Origin: Cladopsammia gracilis
Lineage: Eukaryota; Cnidaria; Anthozoa; Scleractinia; Dendrophylliidae
Direction of reading: 5' to 3'
DNA: 64,000 nt
NCBI GenBank assembly: GCA_022457155.1
Contig: JAJGOT010000604.1
Span: 290,001 to 354,000 of the forward strand
Below are positions 25,101 to 34,800 of the stretch, in pieces (the stretch's first letter is position 1; each line of letters opens with the position of its first letter). The notes under the pieces were generated by a model that worked only from the letters and a program-made list of their open reading frames with translations, was not told the origin of the DNA and ran no database searches. The position numbers and the translations under genes were made by a program.

Positions 25101-27896
25101 AGGAAAGTACTGCTCGATAGCTTTCAATTGAGTGGTCACACTGTAGGATTTCATCCACAGACTCAAAAGTTAGAACCACCTTGTACAGCATAATCAACAG
25201 TACCACAGGAAAGTACTGCTGAATTGCTTTTTATTGAATGGTCACACTGTAGGATTTCATCCACACTCAAATATTAGAGCCACCTTGTAATGCATAATAA
25301 ACAGCACCACAGATAAGTGCTGCTCAATAGCTTCACTCTTACAAAATTTCATCCACCGACTCAAAAGTTAATACTGCATCTCATGACTCAAGGTTCTCAC
25401 GGAATAAATGATAATAAATAAATACAGGGTGTCCCAAAAGTTCGTTCCTCTGATTTATATTAAAATAACTTTTGATTCACTAGCGATATATGCATCAAAA
25501 TACCAGCAGTTAACTGTTGTGTACACTATTTTCATGCGTAGTTTCAGTAGCCTGAGTGGCCTCCATTATTTTTTATTACATTTCGTAGCCGCTCCGGCGT
25601 GGAGTGTGATCATTCTTGTGGCGTGAAAAACGGGACGTTTGCCCATGCTAGTTTGAGCCGCTGTTTTAGGTTCCTTCATGGTCTTCGGGATAGGAGCTTT
25701 GTATGTAAATCCATCTATTATACTCCAGAGATTCTCAATCGGGTTGATGTCTGGTGAATTGGCTGGCCACTCTGTTTTCTCGATAAAATTGGGCAAATTT
25801 GTTTCGCACCATGTTTGCGTGGCCTTAGCTGTGTGAGCCGGTGCCCCTAACGAATGTCATGTTACGGTTCGAACTGAAGAGTTTTCTTTTCACAGTTGTT
25901 TCACTTGAAGATTTACGATACAGAATTGTTGTGATAGCTGCTTTGTTGATTTTCCTCGTTTGTACTTTGCCTTCTGAAGGACTTTTTTAGCCTTATCGCT
26001 TAAGATCTTAGGTCTCCCACTTCGTTTCCTGTTTTCAAGATCTTCGGCTCTTGACGACCATTTTACTACCCAACGTTCGCTTTTTTCCGTCGAGTAAATT
26101 GTCGATTTGTTGGAAAAAAAGACCAGAAGATCTAAGTATATATGCTTGTGCTTGTAAATAGGAGATTTTTTTGGCTCTTTGAGAGGATTCAATTTTATAA
26201 GCCGCTAAGCAAAACACTCAATTAATTCAGAGCAGAGCAGCTCGCGGCTGTGAAATACCGTAAAATGGCGGGGAATTTTCGCGCGCGCGATTTATGATCT
26301 CGTATTTTAGCGGGAAAATGAAACAAAGGCTTGCTGCATTTAATCCCGTAAGAAATAAGGACATTAAACTAGATTGTTTTTATTAAAGTTTTCATTAAAA
26401 GACTTTAACATTAGTCAATACGGAATAAAATACAGGCCTGTAAAGTAGAGGAACGAACTTTTGGGACACCCTGTAAATGATCATAAGCAGAACCCATAAG
26501 TAGGTTGAAACGTGTAACGCGCATTCACAGCTTCCGAATATTCATTCTTTGCTTAGTACCATATTTGGAGACAGTTGCACATTTCAACCCACTTATGGGT
26601 TTCTGTCATAAGGACAAAAAAGGTGATGTTAATTTATTACATTGGCAAACTTTTATTCGTATAAAATCAGAAAACGGCAAACTGATCCTTACGGCAAGGC
26701 GATGAAGGAGTAAATAAAAGAATAAAACAAAACTTTTATTCATAAGGGAAAACCTTTTCAAGTTCATTGAAAATTAGTGAAATGGCAGTCATCTCTCACT
26801 GAACTATAAGTGAAATATTTTGGATATTTTTTTTGCATACAACATTGCAGTGCTATAAACTTTTTTTTGTCATCTCAGGAAGGACATGGATCACTACATC
26901 TACAAAATGCAACAAGGAAAGCGAGGAACACAAGGACATGGAAAACACAAGGCAAAGGTAGTGTATGTGTTTATTTTATACTAACTGACCGGGGGGGGCT
27001 CCTATATGAAAATTTTCGAGCACCCTAAGAAGTACCAGAATCTTGTTTGATAAGCGTGGCCCAAATATATTTTTACCCCTAAGAGGTACCAACTTTATAC
27101 AACACAAGTCAAGACATATTCTGTCATATTTTGTTCGTCTCAATACCCTAAAATGTGCCGCGGTAATTCTAACCATGGTCATTTGAGATATCAACATCCT
27201 AAGCAGTATCAATCTACAAATTTTTGACCCTGAAAAGATCTGACGGGCACCCCTGTTATTTTCATATTGGAGCCCGCCCCCCCCCCCCCCCCCCCTGGAC
27301 TAACTGTAGGTTATTCATGCAAAGCACATTGCAAAGGTAGTGTATGCTGTCAGTGTTTATTTATATACTTTATTGTAGGTTATTCATCCCTAGACTTTAT
27401 TGTGTTGTAATTGTTTTTGTTTTGTCATGTACATATGACCAAACCATAGCTCATATACTGTTGAAACTCCCCCCCTTTCCTTTTTGGCGCGCCACCTCCC
27501 CCCTGCCTGTTTACACCTGCCACGCAGGCTACCCAAAATACATGTACAGAGCCATACCATACCGAAAACCCCGGGGTACACTGAGGATAGACTAATGCCC
27601 GACCCCCAAAATTCGAACAATGTCCAGGGGGGGAGGAACTGCAGGATTTGAATGGTGCATTAGACAAACACCGTCCTTACAGTTTAAACGCTAAAACAGC
27701 CGCAACAACGAAAAGAAAACAAAAACGGTGACATTCCTTGTTTGATTTGCAGCAGATGAGGACGTCCACTCCAAAGAAGCCTGCCTCGTCCAGAAGCCAT
27801 CTTCCCGTGTTAAGCTCAGAGCTGTTTGAGGCACATCCTGCCTCAGATCACGACTCAGCAGAAGAAGACAACGATTACTACTTCTCTGATGAATAA
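8855..27896 (+). CDS. MIS18BP1: Mis18-binding protein 1 / KNL2, CENP-A licensing factor (whole gene, 14 exons)
   Basis: Chromatin protein that, with Mis18, marks centromeres for new CENP-A (HJURP-dependent) after mitosis. Exons: 8855-9073, 10690-11433, 12046-12143, 13884-14056, 14802-14892, 15963-16096, 16962-17011, 17460-17621, 19559-20895, 22219-22400, 22530-22681, 23652-23860, 26879-26957, 27753-27896. Phases agree throughout and the sum is 3774 nt, 1257 residues (human about 1130). Order: disordered acidic N-terminus; SANTA domain at about 332-441 ([38 protein letters not shown]); a CENPC-like motif at about 504-525 ([17 protein letters not shown]); a long basic Ser-rich linker; SANT/Myb domain at about 988-1040 ([32 protein letters not shown]); and C-terminal [21 protein letters not shown] and DYYFSDE blocks. 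The acceptor of exon 4 (ctcaag|) is the least certain border. Confidence 0.93.
9226..9620. mobile_element. ~395-bp element with G/C runs and an 11-12-bp minisatellite
   Basis: Inverted ends: ATGCACTTATCAGC with GCCATCCCGGG, and GATGGCAGCTGATAAGTGCAT. Inside is a long G run, then about six copies of GGGTAACCCCC (9274-9340). It sits in MIS18BP1 intron 1. Confidence 0.8.
9998..10195. repeat. Long poly-C tracts
   Basis: C runs of about 20 (near 10,010-10,029) and about 35-40 (10,158-10,193) in intron 1. The lengths are likely to be uncertain in any assembly. Confidence 0.85.
10404..10671. mobile_element. 268-bp foldback element next to exon 2
   Basis: AATTGAAGGGGTGAGTGGAA at the left is repeated in inverse at the right, followed inward by further matching arms (GCTCATGTAACAAAG with CTTTGTTACATGAGC). 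It ends 18 bp before the first base of MIS18BP1 exon 2. Confidence 0.85.
10690..11433 (+). CDS. MIS18BP1: MIS18BP1 exon 2, disordered acidic region
   Basis: ttttacag| to CAG|gtgagt, 248 codons. It begins [16 protein letters not shown]; it has a basic stretch ([12 protein letters not shown]) and a long Asp/Glu run near the end. No fold expected. Confidence 0.88.
12046..12143 (+). CDS. MIS18BP1: MIS18BP1 exon 3, start of SANTA domain
   Basis: ttttcag| to |gtaaga, 98 nt. It encodes [20 protein letters not shown] and EGQR, the classic opening of a SANTA domain. Confidence 0.92.
12304..12655. mobile_element. 352-bp hAT-like short element
   Basis: Ends AGGGGCGG and CCGCCCCT, with many internal repeats of TTTCAGCCCGGGCTGAAA type. 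No target duplication is clear. It lies in MIS18BP1 intron 3. Confidence 0.65.
12990..13165 (+). pseudogene. 3' remnant of a LINE reverse transcriptase
   Basis: Plus-strand translation gives [18 protein letters not shown], then [18 protein letters not shown] and a stop. This is the extreme C-terminus seen in many animal non-LTR retrotransposons; the rest is missing (5' truncation). A TAG/ATT-rich tail follows to about 13,200. Confidence 0.75.
13699..13867. mobile_element. 169-bp hAT-like element abutting exon 4
   Basis: Ends CAGGGGCGGATC and GATCCGCCCCTG are perfect inverted copies, typical of hAT-type elements. The target duplication is unclear. The right end is 15 bp before the acceptor AG of MIS18BP1 exon 4. 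Confidence 0.8.
13884..14056 (+). CDS. MIS18BP1: MIS18BP1 exon 4, SANTA core
   Basis: Encodes [20 protein letters not shown] then [10 protein letters not shown], the diagnostic 'WHS.I..R' block. The start is inferred from phase (ctcaag|C); it adds about 18 residues before LWHS, longer than usual in this family. A short element ends only 15 bp before the acceptor AG. Confidence 0.85.
14802..14892 (+). CDS. MIS18BP1: MIS18BP1 exon 5, end of SANTA domain
   Basis: tttttag| to CAG|gtaagt, 91 nt. It encodes [19 protein letters not shown], the typical SANTA end. Confidence 0.92.
14905..15035. repeat. Single unit of the TTAA-type core-repeat family
   Basis: AAACCCTTCACTCCC at the left and GCTTTCATTTGAATGGTCAC at the right are the terminus and core of the family described at 18.2-19.4 kb. 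Confidence 0.7.
15301..15470. mobile_element. 170-bp foldback element
   Basis: GTGTGGACTCTTATTTACCA on the left arm is inverted as TGGTAAATAAGAGTCCACAC on the right; arms extend to about 60-70 bp. It lies in MIS18BP1 intron 5. Confidence 0.82.
15963..16096 (+). CDS. MIS18BP1: MIS18BP1 exon 6, charged linker
   Basis: acatttcag| to AAAG|gtacac, 134 nt. The coded sequence is rich in Lys, Glu and Gln and resembles a nuclear localisation segment ([12 protein letters not shown]). Confidence 0.88.
16962..17011 (+). CDS. MIS18BP1: MIS18BP1 exon 7 (50 nt)
   Basis: gttttag| to AAG|gtacgt. It encodes [17 protein letters not shown] and matches the phases on both sides. Confidence 0.85.
17460..17621 (+). 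CDS. MIS18BP1: MIS18BP1 exon 8, CENPC-like motif
   Basis: cctacag| to AAG|gtgaaa, 54 codons. [17 protein letters not shown] closely resembles the CENP-C motif (R-x-S/T-x-R-x-x-x-P-P/L-x-x-[WY]-W-R-G-x-R) that contacts CENP-A nucleosomes. This motif is known in KNL2 of plants, birds, frogs and fish but is missing from placental-mammal MIS18BP1. Confidence 0.92.
17700..17890. mobile_element. Diverged copy of the 2645-2833 element family
   Basis: CCAATGACCTTCC, GGTTATGGAT and TTCCTGGAACCACACA match one end of the 2.65-kb element in order. The other end is degraded. Confidence 0.55.
18188..19387. repeat. 88-bp tandem array inside a TTAA-type element
   Basis: Seven head-to-tail units of exactly 88 bp start at 18,693, 18,781, 18,869, 18,957, 19,045, 19,133 and 19,221, with an older partial unit near 18,190. 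The consensus includes GTTCTAACTTTTGAGTCTGT and ACCATTCAAATGAAAC; it is the reverse complement of the 106-bp arrays. The right end reads TTTGGCACCCTTGGGAGTG then AAAGGGTTAA. It lies in MIS18BP1 intron 8. Confidence 0.9.
19559..20895 (+). CDS. MIS18BP1: MIS18BP1 exon 9, long linker and start of SANT domain
   Basis: cttcgtag| to AATGA|gtatgt, 1337 nt. About 430 residues rich in Ser, Lys, Asn and Gln with many SP/TP sites, ending [15 protein letters not shown], the first helix of the SANT/Myb fold. Confidence 0.92.
20930..21135. mobile_element. Near-complete single-unit copy of the TTAA-type family
   Basis: Starts TAACCCTTTTCACTCCCAAG, contains TTTCATTTGAATGGTCACAC and GACTCAAAAGTTAGAAC, and ends GGGAGTGAAAAGGTTAA. 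It shows both termini around one core, so it is the best guide to the parent element. Confidence 0.82.
22219..22400 (+). CDS. MIS18BP1: MIS18BP1 exon 10, SANT domain helices 2-3
   Basis: ctctttag| to AAAG|gtgcta, 182 nt. It encodes [20 protein letters not shown] then [14 protein letters not shown], giving the Trp and Cys positions of a Myb-like helix-turn-helix. Confidence 0.92.
22530..22681 (+). CDS. MIS18BP1: MIS18BP1 exon 11
   Basis: tttttcag| to AAG|gtaatg, 152 nt. Contains [20 protein letters not shown] then [13 protein letters not shown], a C-terminal block I recognise from vertebrate MIS18BP1. Confidence 0.9.
23140..23615. repeat. 20-bp minisatellite in MIS18BP1 intron 11
   Basis: About 23 copies of a 20-bp unit (CAATATGCACCACACCTCAG and variants), more uniform towards the right. 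It is open in several frames, but only because of the repeat; it is not a gene. Confidence 0.92.
23652..23860 (+). CDS. MIS18BP1: MIS18BP1 exon 12
   Basis: atttcag| to AACCA|gtcagt, 209 nt. An acidic run is followed by [19 protein letters not shown], then [11 protein letters not shown], phase 2 out. Confidence 0.87.
23979..24400. mobile_element. 422-bp hAT-type non-autonomous element
   Basis: TAGGGCTGCAACGATACA at the left and TGTATCGTTGCAGCACTA at the right are inverted. Perfect 8-bp target duplications ATCTTTTC lie at 23,971-23,978 and 24,401-24,408. The interior is rich in GATACGATAC-like words. It lies in MIS18BP1 intron 12. Confidence 0.92.
24930..25385. repeat. 106-bp tandem array, about four units
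   Basis: Diverged units with ACAGCATAATCAACAGTACC and GTCACACTGTAGGATTTCAT. Same orientation as the arrays at 1.85 and 28.0 kb. Confidence 0.88.
25425..26473 (-). mobile_element. Tc1/mariner transposon with an internal deletion (1049 bp)
   Basis: Perfect 27-bp inverted ends starting CAGGGTGTCCCAAAAG, flanked by TA at 25,423-25,424 and 26,474-26,475. It codes for a broken transposase on the minus strand. Inserted in MIS18BP1 intron 12; the perfect ends suggest it is young. Confidence 0.93.
25566..26192 (-). pseudogene. Defective Tc1/mariner transposase
   Basis: An N-terminal part (26,192-25,890) carries [18 protein letters not shown], a helix-turn-helix DNA-binding region. A C-terminal part carries [13 protein letters not shown], then [15 protein letters not shown], the second catalytic Asp region and the usual signature. 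The piece between, with the first catalytic Asp, is missing and the frame shifts, so it cannot be active. Confidence 0.85.
26670..26740. repeat. Solo terminus of the Penelope-like element family
   Basis: GAAAACGGCAAACTGATCC, TACGGCA and then an AT-rich AAATAAAAGAATAAAA stretch match the outer ends of the element at 61.9-63.5 kb. Confidence 0.55.
26879..26957 (+). CDS. MIS18BP1: MIS18BP1 exon 13
   Basis: atctcag| to AAG|gtagtg, 79 nt. It encodes [16 protein letters not shown], matching the 'D.Y.Y..Q' block near the C-terminus of the family. Confidence 0.88.
26990..27298. mobile_element. ~309-bp G/C-run bounded element
   Basis: CCGGGGGGGGCTCCTATATG with GAAAATTTTCG at the left; ATTTTCATATTGGAGCCCG and a long C run at the right. 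Inside are repeats of TAAGAAGTACC type. It lies in MIS18BP1 intron 13. Confidence 0.65.
27753..27896 (+). CDS. MIS18BP1: MIS18BP1 terminal exon
   Basis: atttgcag| then 48 codons, ending [11 protein letters not shown] and TAA at 27894-27896. An alternative acceptor three bases later (gcagcag|) would drop one Gln. Confidence 0.9.
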   Translation, partial: QMRTSTPKKPASSRSHLPVLSSELFEAHPASDHDSAEEDNDYYFSDE

Positions 27897-27984
27897 CAAA
27901 CATTTATAAAAAAAAACACTGTTAAAGAGACATGCCTGACCAAAAAAAAGAAACTTCGTTTTGTTAAATGCTGAAAAGCAAATT

Positions 27985-28770
27985 GCACCATAGTAGAGTA
28001 CTGCTCGCTAGTTTTTATTTGAATGGTCACACGTTAGGATTTCATCCAAAGTTAGAAAAAAAGTTGGAACCACCTTGTACAGCATAATAAACAGCAGCGT
28101 TACAGGAAAGTGTACGTTGTCACAATGTAGAATTTCATCCACAGACGCATAAGTTACATGTAGAACGACCATGTGCAGTAAATAAACAGCACCACAGGAA
28201 AATACTGTTCAGTAGTTTTTCTTTGAATGGTCACACTTTAGGATTTCATCCACTGTTAGAAAAAAAGTTAGAACCACCTTGTACAGCATAATAAACAGTA
28301 CCACAGGAAAGTACTGCTCAGTAGCTTTCATTTGAATGGTCACACTTTAGGATTTCATCCACAGACTCAAAAGTTAGAATCATCTTGTACAGCATAATAA
28401 ACAGTACCACAGGAAAGTACTGCTCAATATCTTTCATTTGAATGGTCAAACTTTAGGATTTCATCCACAGACTCAAAAGTTAGAACCACCTTGTACAGCA
28501 TAATAAACAGTACCACAGGAAAGTACTGCTCGATAGCTTTAATTTGAATGGTCACACTTTCGGATTTCATCCACCGACTCAAAAGGTAGAACCACCTTGT
28601 TCCGCATAATAAACAGTACCACAGGAAAATACTTCTCGATAGCTTTCATTTGAATGGCCACACTTTAGGATTTCATCCGCAGACTCAAAAGTTAGAACCA
28701 CCTTGTACAGCATAACGATCGTACTGCTCAATAGCTTTCGTATTATGAATGGTCACACAAAAGATAGAAC
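27985..28770. repeat. 106-bp tandem array after the MIS18BP1 stop
   Basis: About seven units, the nearest one within 100 bp of the stop codon. Each unit carries an AATAAA in CATAATAAACAG on the plus strand, so the array could supply the polyadenylation signal of MIS18BP1 (first at about 28,086). Confidence 0.9.
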
Positions 28771-30717
28771 CCCCAGAGTCGTACGTTCTATCTTTTGAGT
28801 CAGTGCATGAAACCATATAGTTGCACACAAGTCGACGAATGAAACCCCAAAGTGTGCCCTTTGACATAAATGTGCTGGGCCGTAGTATCTCGAGTTTTAT
28901 TTCAGGTGTCAAACTAAAAAATTGTACAAATCCACGTTTTGTCGTTCTTAATAAATATATTTGTTTATTTAAAAGCATATAACATGCCCGGTTTTTTCGT
29001 AACAAGCGGATCAGTAGTACATAATATAAAATTATTTGTTACACTAGGGCTATAAGCACACGGGTTCCCTTCTTTCAGTTCATTGGTTGGCGTCTTGTAA
29101 TACGTATTTCTTGTTCACAATTAGGTATCCGGTTTGCTATTGTGTTGTGCGTATTGTTTATTTTTCTTTTCATTTCTTTGGTTAACGCCTTTTTGTGAAC
29201 ATCCGCGACACGAAGAAACCAATATGACAAACAATAACACCTTCGATGAATCTCTCGAGAAAATATGTTTTTCTCCTAATTGTACTCGATCACTAATATC
29301 CAAGTTTAAGGTGGCTCCAAGTAGTTTTTTGGGGGGTCACACTTCCTTTTTTGAATGCGCTTATACATAATCTTACTTCAGCTCAATGAATCTGAATTTG
29401 ATACCAGATGTTAGGCTCGGATGAAAGTTTTGGATGATGCTCTTTTTATGCTAATCAGCGTTTCCATAGCAACGGTAAACAAATATGGCGAAAAACAGTT
29501 TTTTCAAAATATCTTTCGATTTGGGGGCTACCTGCGACAAGCGAATAAATGCGCTATAATCTACGCTGCGTAGCACACTAAATGGGAAAATTTCAAACAA
29601 ATTAAACTGTTCGATTTTGAATAATTCGCTAAAACATTTTTAACACGTGTTTTTTCATGTTTGAAATGTAAGGGGTCAAAACATTCCATTGGTCTGACAA
29701 ATTATCATTAAATTACCACAGAAACTTTCCTCAGACTAAAATTATTAATCCCTGCAAATAGCTCCGACTAATTCCTCGGCAATACAAAGATTGAGCTTTT
29801 CATTCAAATGCAGTTTAAAAAGAGTAAAAACGTCAAGTAAAACTGCATTTAAATGAAACGCTCGCTCTCTCCAGTGAACATACAGAAGCATGGGCTGATA
29901 TAGTCTTACCTACGGCAGGAGGCAAAAACCCGTAGCGTGCAACTGTGATTAACTCGGTCTTATCACGGCCAGGAATGGAGAATTTTAAGTTGCACATCGA
30001 GTAACAACCGCCATATTCATCACTGAATTGCCGAGAATTTCCGAAAACTGTCCAACTCGGAAACTCGTTACTGGTGCCCCTCGGTTCCTCCGTCTGTTCT
30101 TACAGACGGATTGTAGAGCTGGGAGCAGCTAAATAAGCGGGAATGGGGAGACGGGGTGAGGTTCCCCCCGTAAGCACCCGCAATATTTTTCCGTCGCGTG
30201 CCGCCCATCCTTCGCTCTTCACTATCTAAATGCCTGGAACAGGCTACCCACTATCTGAATGCCTGGAACAGGCCAAGTATTGAATCACTCCGTTGTGCGA
30301 GTCCAGGGAGGAACATCTTGCGCGCTATCATGAACAACTCGGCCGAAGGCGGATTAACGAATATCGAAAGCACAACAAGAGCGCAAGAAAATCCTTCGGC
30401 GGGAACGCAGGCCGAGGAGACGGTTGCAGAAAATCCCCGCAAAATTTATGCTCTCCAAATGCCTTGCAAAAATGCCTGGTTAAATGTCATGCCATGAAAT
30501 ATACAAATCCAAAATTTTGGGTCAATATCTCTAATCGTTCAAAAGATATGGGCATTTTGAAAATGGACCTTTTTCACCTTTTCGAGCATTCTGATTGGTC
30601 CAATAGGGTCACAACTGATTGGCAGGAAATTCAAAATGTATTGTCTTTATCAATTTATAGAATTCAACTGGGTCATGTTAGGAACTTCAACTAAAAAGGA
30701 ATTGAATTAAAGCAGTC
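28771..30717. other. No gene recognised
   Basis: AT-rich sequence with scattered repeats, including two near copies of CTATCT(A/G)AATGCCTGGAACAGG at about 30,220-30,270. I find no exon with family similarity. Confidence 0.5.
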
Positions 30718-31190
30718 ACCAAATTCATTTGACAGAATTTTGGTCAGTCTGACCAAATTTTGAGGAAGATCGACAGCTGTCAATCAGAGAGAAATGTCAA
30801 ATAAAGAAATCACAAAAACACGTTTTTCTCCCACAGTTTTTAATATTTTTAAAATCTGCTTTCAGAAATGAGTTTTAAACACCACTTGGCACAAACGTAG
30901 TTTCAGCCCTGTAATGTATGCTATTTTATGCAAATTAATGCAAATAACTGCATATTTCGGTTTATTTCCTGTTAATTTGCATAGATTAACACACATTACG
31001 GGCTGAAACTACGTTTATGCCAAGTTGTGATTAAAACTCATTTCTGAAAACAGAGTTTAAAAATATTAAAACCTGTGGGAGAAAAACTTGTTTTTGTGAT
31101 TTCTTTATTTGAAATTTCTCTCTGATTGACAGCTGTCGATCTTCCTCAAATTTGGTCAGACTGACCAAAATTCTGTCAAATGAATTTGGT
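30718..31190. mobile_element. ~470-bp foldback element with ~210-bp arms
   Basis: The left arm starts ACCAAATTCATTTGACAGAA and the right arm ends in its inverted copy. The arms match almost to the centre at about 30,955 (TAGTTTCAGCCC with GGGCTGAAACTA). It can form a long hairpin and has no coding capacity. Confidence 0.9.
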
Positions 31191-31800
31191 TGATATCAAC
31201 TTCCGGTAAATAGAGCTGAAAACACGCTATTTTCTGCAGAATATTGCCTTTCTTTCTCAAAGTAGATCTATCACAAATGCACCACCGGTATTGAGCTAAG
31301 TGCTATCTAAGCTACTAGTGGTGAAAAACTTGTCAAGATTTCGATGGGGCATTTTATATTTTCTTCCGTCGGTTTGGATGTAAATTTACAAAAGCGTGAC
31401 CGGTCTTGAAAGCAGCGGGTCGAGAAAAACTGGACTGGTTCGACAACGCATGCTCGGAATAATAAATGCGCCGCCAAATTCAAAGCGATGAATTAATTTG
31501 CCGCGTTTGATATGTAATTTGTTGGGATTTGTGCAGGTTCATCTTGCTCTCTTTCTTTTCTTCGCTTGTTGTATGACGGTTTCTGCAGTTGAAGATAATT
31601 TTCAAGGCGAAAATGGTGAGAAATTTAGCCAGCAGAGCGGTCCTTCGTATACTTAGGGGCGGACCATTAGACATCTTGGGAGGGGGGGGGGAGGGGACAA
31701 TTACCAAAAAAAATTCCTGCAAAGGGAAATTGTCTCAAAAAAAATTCCTACAAGCAGTTGACCATAAAAAAATAAAATCCTGCAAGCTAACTGGATATAT

Positions 31801-31831
<31 letters not shown>

Positions 31832-34800
31832 TTTTAAACTGGAACATATGTGAGTATGACATGCTCTCTGGTAGTAAAATTCATCAAAAAGCAACTTCAG
31901 GTTGAGTCAAGTGCTGTCAAAAATTACCTGCCTCAAAGGTCTATCTGGTACATGTACCAGTATCTTAATATAACCAAAACCTTGTTTATGTACATATTTG
32001 CGGTACAAATATTTTTTATTTTTTTTCTCTGTATTCAGGAGCTTATTAATAAGCTCCTGCTGTATTTCAAGGGGGCTTCAAGGAAAGCATGGTCTTTGTT
32101 TGTAACACTCTCTTGTCACGGTGAATTTCCCAGAAACAGAAAACAAAACTGTGATATCGATAGTTCCGGTGTGTGTCAGTGAGGCTGTGCATAGCGCTTG
32201 TCGACAACAGCATCGCCGTAAAGAATGGATTTTGGTTCATTTTGGTGGTTTCTTTTTGCTTGGTCTTTCGGTGAGTGTTTTCAGTTTAATTATTAGTGAT
32301 ACCTTTGTAAAATGCATTAGTGTGTTCATGGGAAAGAAAACTGACCGAACTTATGACCTAATGCGCGCTCGAAACGTCGGGGCAATCTTTTAACCGATTT
32401 TATCTTGATATCTGATCATCGCATTTCTCCTCAGATCTTGGTAATATCCCCCGTTTCTCATTTAGTTCATTCCTTTGCCAGAGAAAGGTCGGTAACGTGA
32501 AATTCTGTGTGACTATTTAATATCCGCTATTGTGATTCTATTGTGATTCTATACTGAATTATAATCAAATTCAAGAAACCGAGTACATACAGATGTTATC
32601 GATAGTGCTCGTTAAATAACTACAGTCGACAATTTCATTGTGTCTCCTCGAAGACAAAGAGCTGCATTACACGAAAAAAAAATTAAAGATCCGACAGTGG
32701 TCCGCCTGGTCTCTAGCTACTAGCCTCCTACGCAGCAGACAAGGGTGTTGTGGATGTTGCGATAAGCAAATGACGACCAATGACGCAAAACTTGCTAAGT
32801 ACAAAAGCCCGACTTGTACTTGAAGCTTTGTTTTTCTGTTTTTGTTTTGTTTTGTTTTGTTTTTTTTTTGTAGCAAAACCAAATTCCTGCCGCAACAACA
32901 CAGCTAAAGGAAAATATGAGCTCCATGGCTGCATATGATATGATATAAAAATATATATTAAAAATATGCACAGACAGAATCACCCATTTCTCAGCAGGTT
33001 TGTCAGATTGTCATACAGGTTTCCGGATAGAAAACAATTATTACTTCGCAAGACCAGGGCAAGCCAACAAGAGCACACGGTTTAAATGCTTCAACTTCTA
33101 ACAACAATCGTTTCCGCAGCACCAAGAAATTCCCCGAATCAAAGACGAGAAGATAAAATGAAAATATATATGATGCCTCATCGCGTAATTTAATTCACAT
33201 TACATGGCGTGACTTATGACGCTTACAAATCCATTGCTTATAACATAAATAAAGCATGACACGCGATTCAGATTTAGTAATATTATTCAGAAATATTTAA
33301 TAAGAAATCGAACAAGACAAAAATCATTCAAAAGGAGGAGACTGCTAGCAGTCCCTTTCTGAATAGTTGAGCGGGCGAGCAAATACGCGATCGGCGATCG
33401 GCGATCGGCGATCGGCCGTGCGGCGCGCGAGCGAAAGTGATGCGAGCCGAGGGGTCAAGAAGGGCGCTGGACCTCTCCCCCAGTTTTCCCTCGCTCGCTC
33501 CAGTCTCGCCGAGCTTGTTTGTAGCTCGCCCGCTCCTCGATTGACTAAATAGGAAGAGCTGTTGTAGCAGTTTACAAAAGAAGCATATCTCTCCCCCCCC
33601 CCCGGCCACATTGACCGATTCTGGCTCAAATAAACCTCATCATGACAAATTCAAATTTTATTATTGGCCTAGAGGCGAAAATCCATTGCACTGCTGCAAG
33701 AGATCACCTTATAATTAAAGGATGTAAGTAAGATATTCTAAAAAGCTAAAAACGTTACAAATAAAAATAAAAATTCTACAAAGTTAAGTTTAAAAAGTAA
33801 GGTTTTAAGTTCAAGTAAATAGTTTTTCTCATAAATATTCGTTCGATCGTCAAGACTCAACATTGCTTGGGCGGGAGAGGAGATATATTACTTTTAATTA
33901 CTGACATCTTGGTAAGTGTCCCAACACTTATGACCCGCATTGTAGACCATCGCAGGGTTACCCCCGTCCCCGGACATTTTGTCGCCGGTACCCATTTATA
34001 CACCTGGGTGGAGAGAGACAATTTAACGCAACACAGTTGCATTAAGAATCGTCCCGTGTAATTTCACTTTAAAGCACTCGCCATACCGCGGGATGGTGTT
34101 TTCCTTGGCTTATGGCTTTTAAGGCTTCGATATCTCAGTTGGTATAAAAGCGACGCAAGGTAACGCGAAAGTCACGAGTTTTTGCACTGATTACTGTGGG
34201 GATCATGTAAATGGCAGAGTATGATTCGCTCCCGGGTGACCGAAAGAGTTCTTCTGATGACACAAAGTGTTTGGTATTTTTGTACGCAGATCTCAGTTGT
34301 GCTTGTACTATATTAAATGTATGAGATCCCTTCCGTCTGACCGTGGTAGGTCTGAGTACGAGATAAGGTATTATAGCGGAGCTCTCGCGGGCCGAAGGCC
34401 CTCTGCGGAGCCCCATACCCATAGAACCTATGCCCGTCATTTTTCATGGTCATGGCTAGCGGAATGTTTCGCGGGTGCGCGTCAGTGACATGTGTGTCAG
34501 TCGGAGCGTCGAGCAAGGCTAACTCGCCACACAACATCCGGGATCTTAGCAATTTTGAAAGCAAAGCGAGGCTTTGTTTTTTGCGCGGCTACACGGCCGA
34601 ATGTCGCGTCAGCTCGGTAAACACTTCGTTGTTTTGCTGTGTTTGGCGGAGAAAACCATTTGAACTTACAGTCGTTATTTCCCAGCAGTTTTCGCGGTTT
34701 GCTACTCAAGACAGGGATACTAATTAAGGGATACTCAGAAGCCGCTATAGTGGAAAAAGAAGAACTTTCAGGGATAAAATCTTGCTTCGAGGAACTTCAT

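Noticed and set aside
27425..27667. Overlapping open frames on both strands near 27.4-27.7 kb
   Set aside because: No family similarity, and they lie in the last intron of MIS18BP1.
34267..34727. Open frames near 34.3-34.7 kb as a possible first exon of the beta-helix gene
   Set aside because: None has a signal peptide or a donor in the phase required by the acceptor at 37,198.
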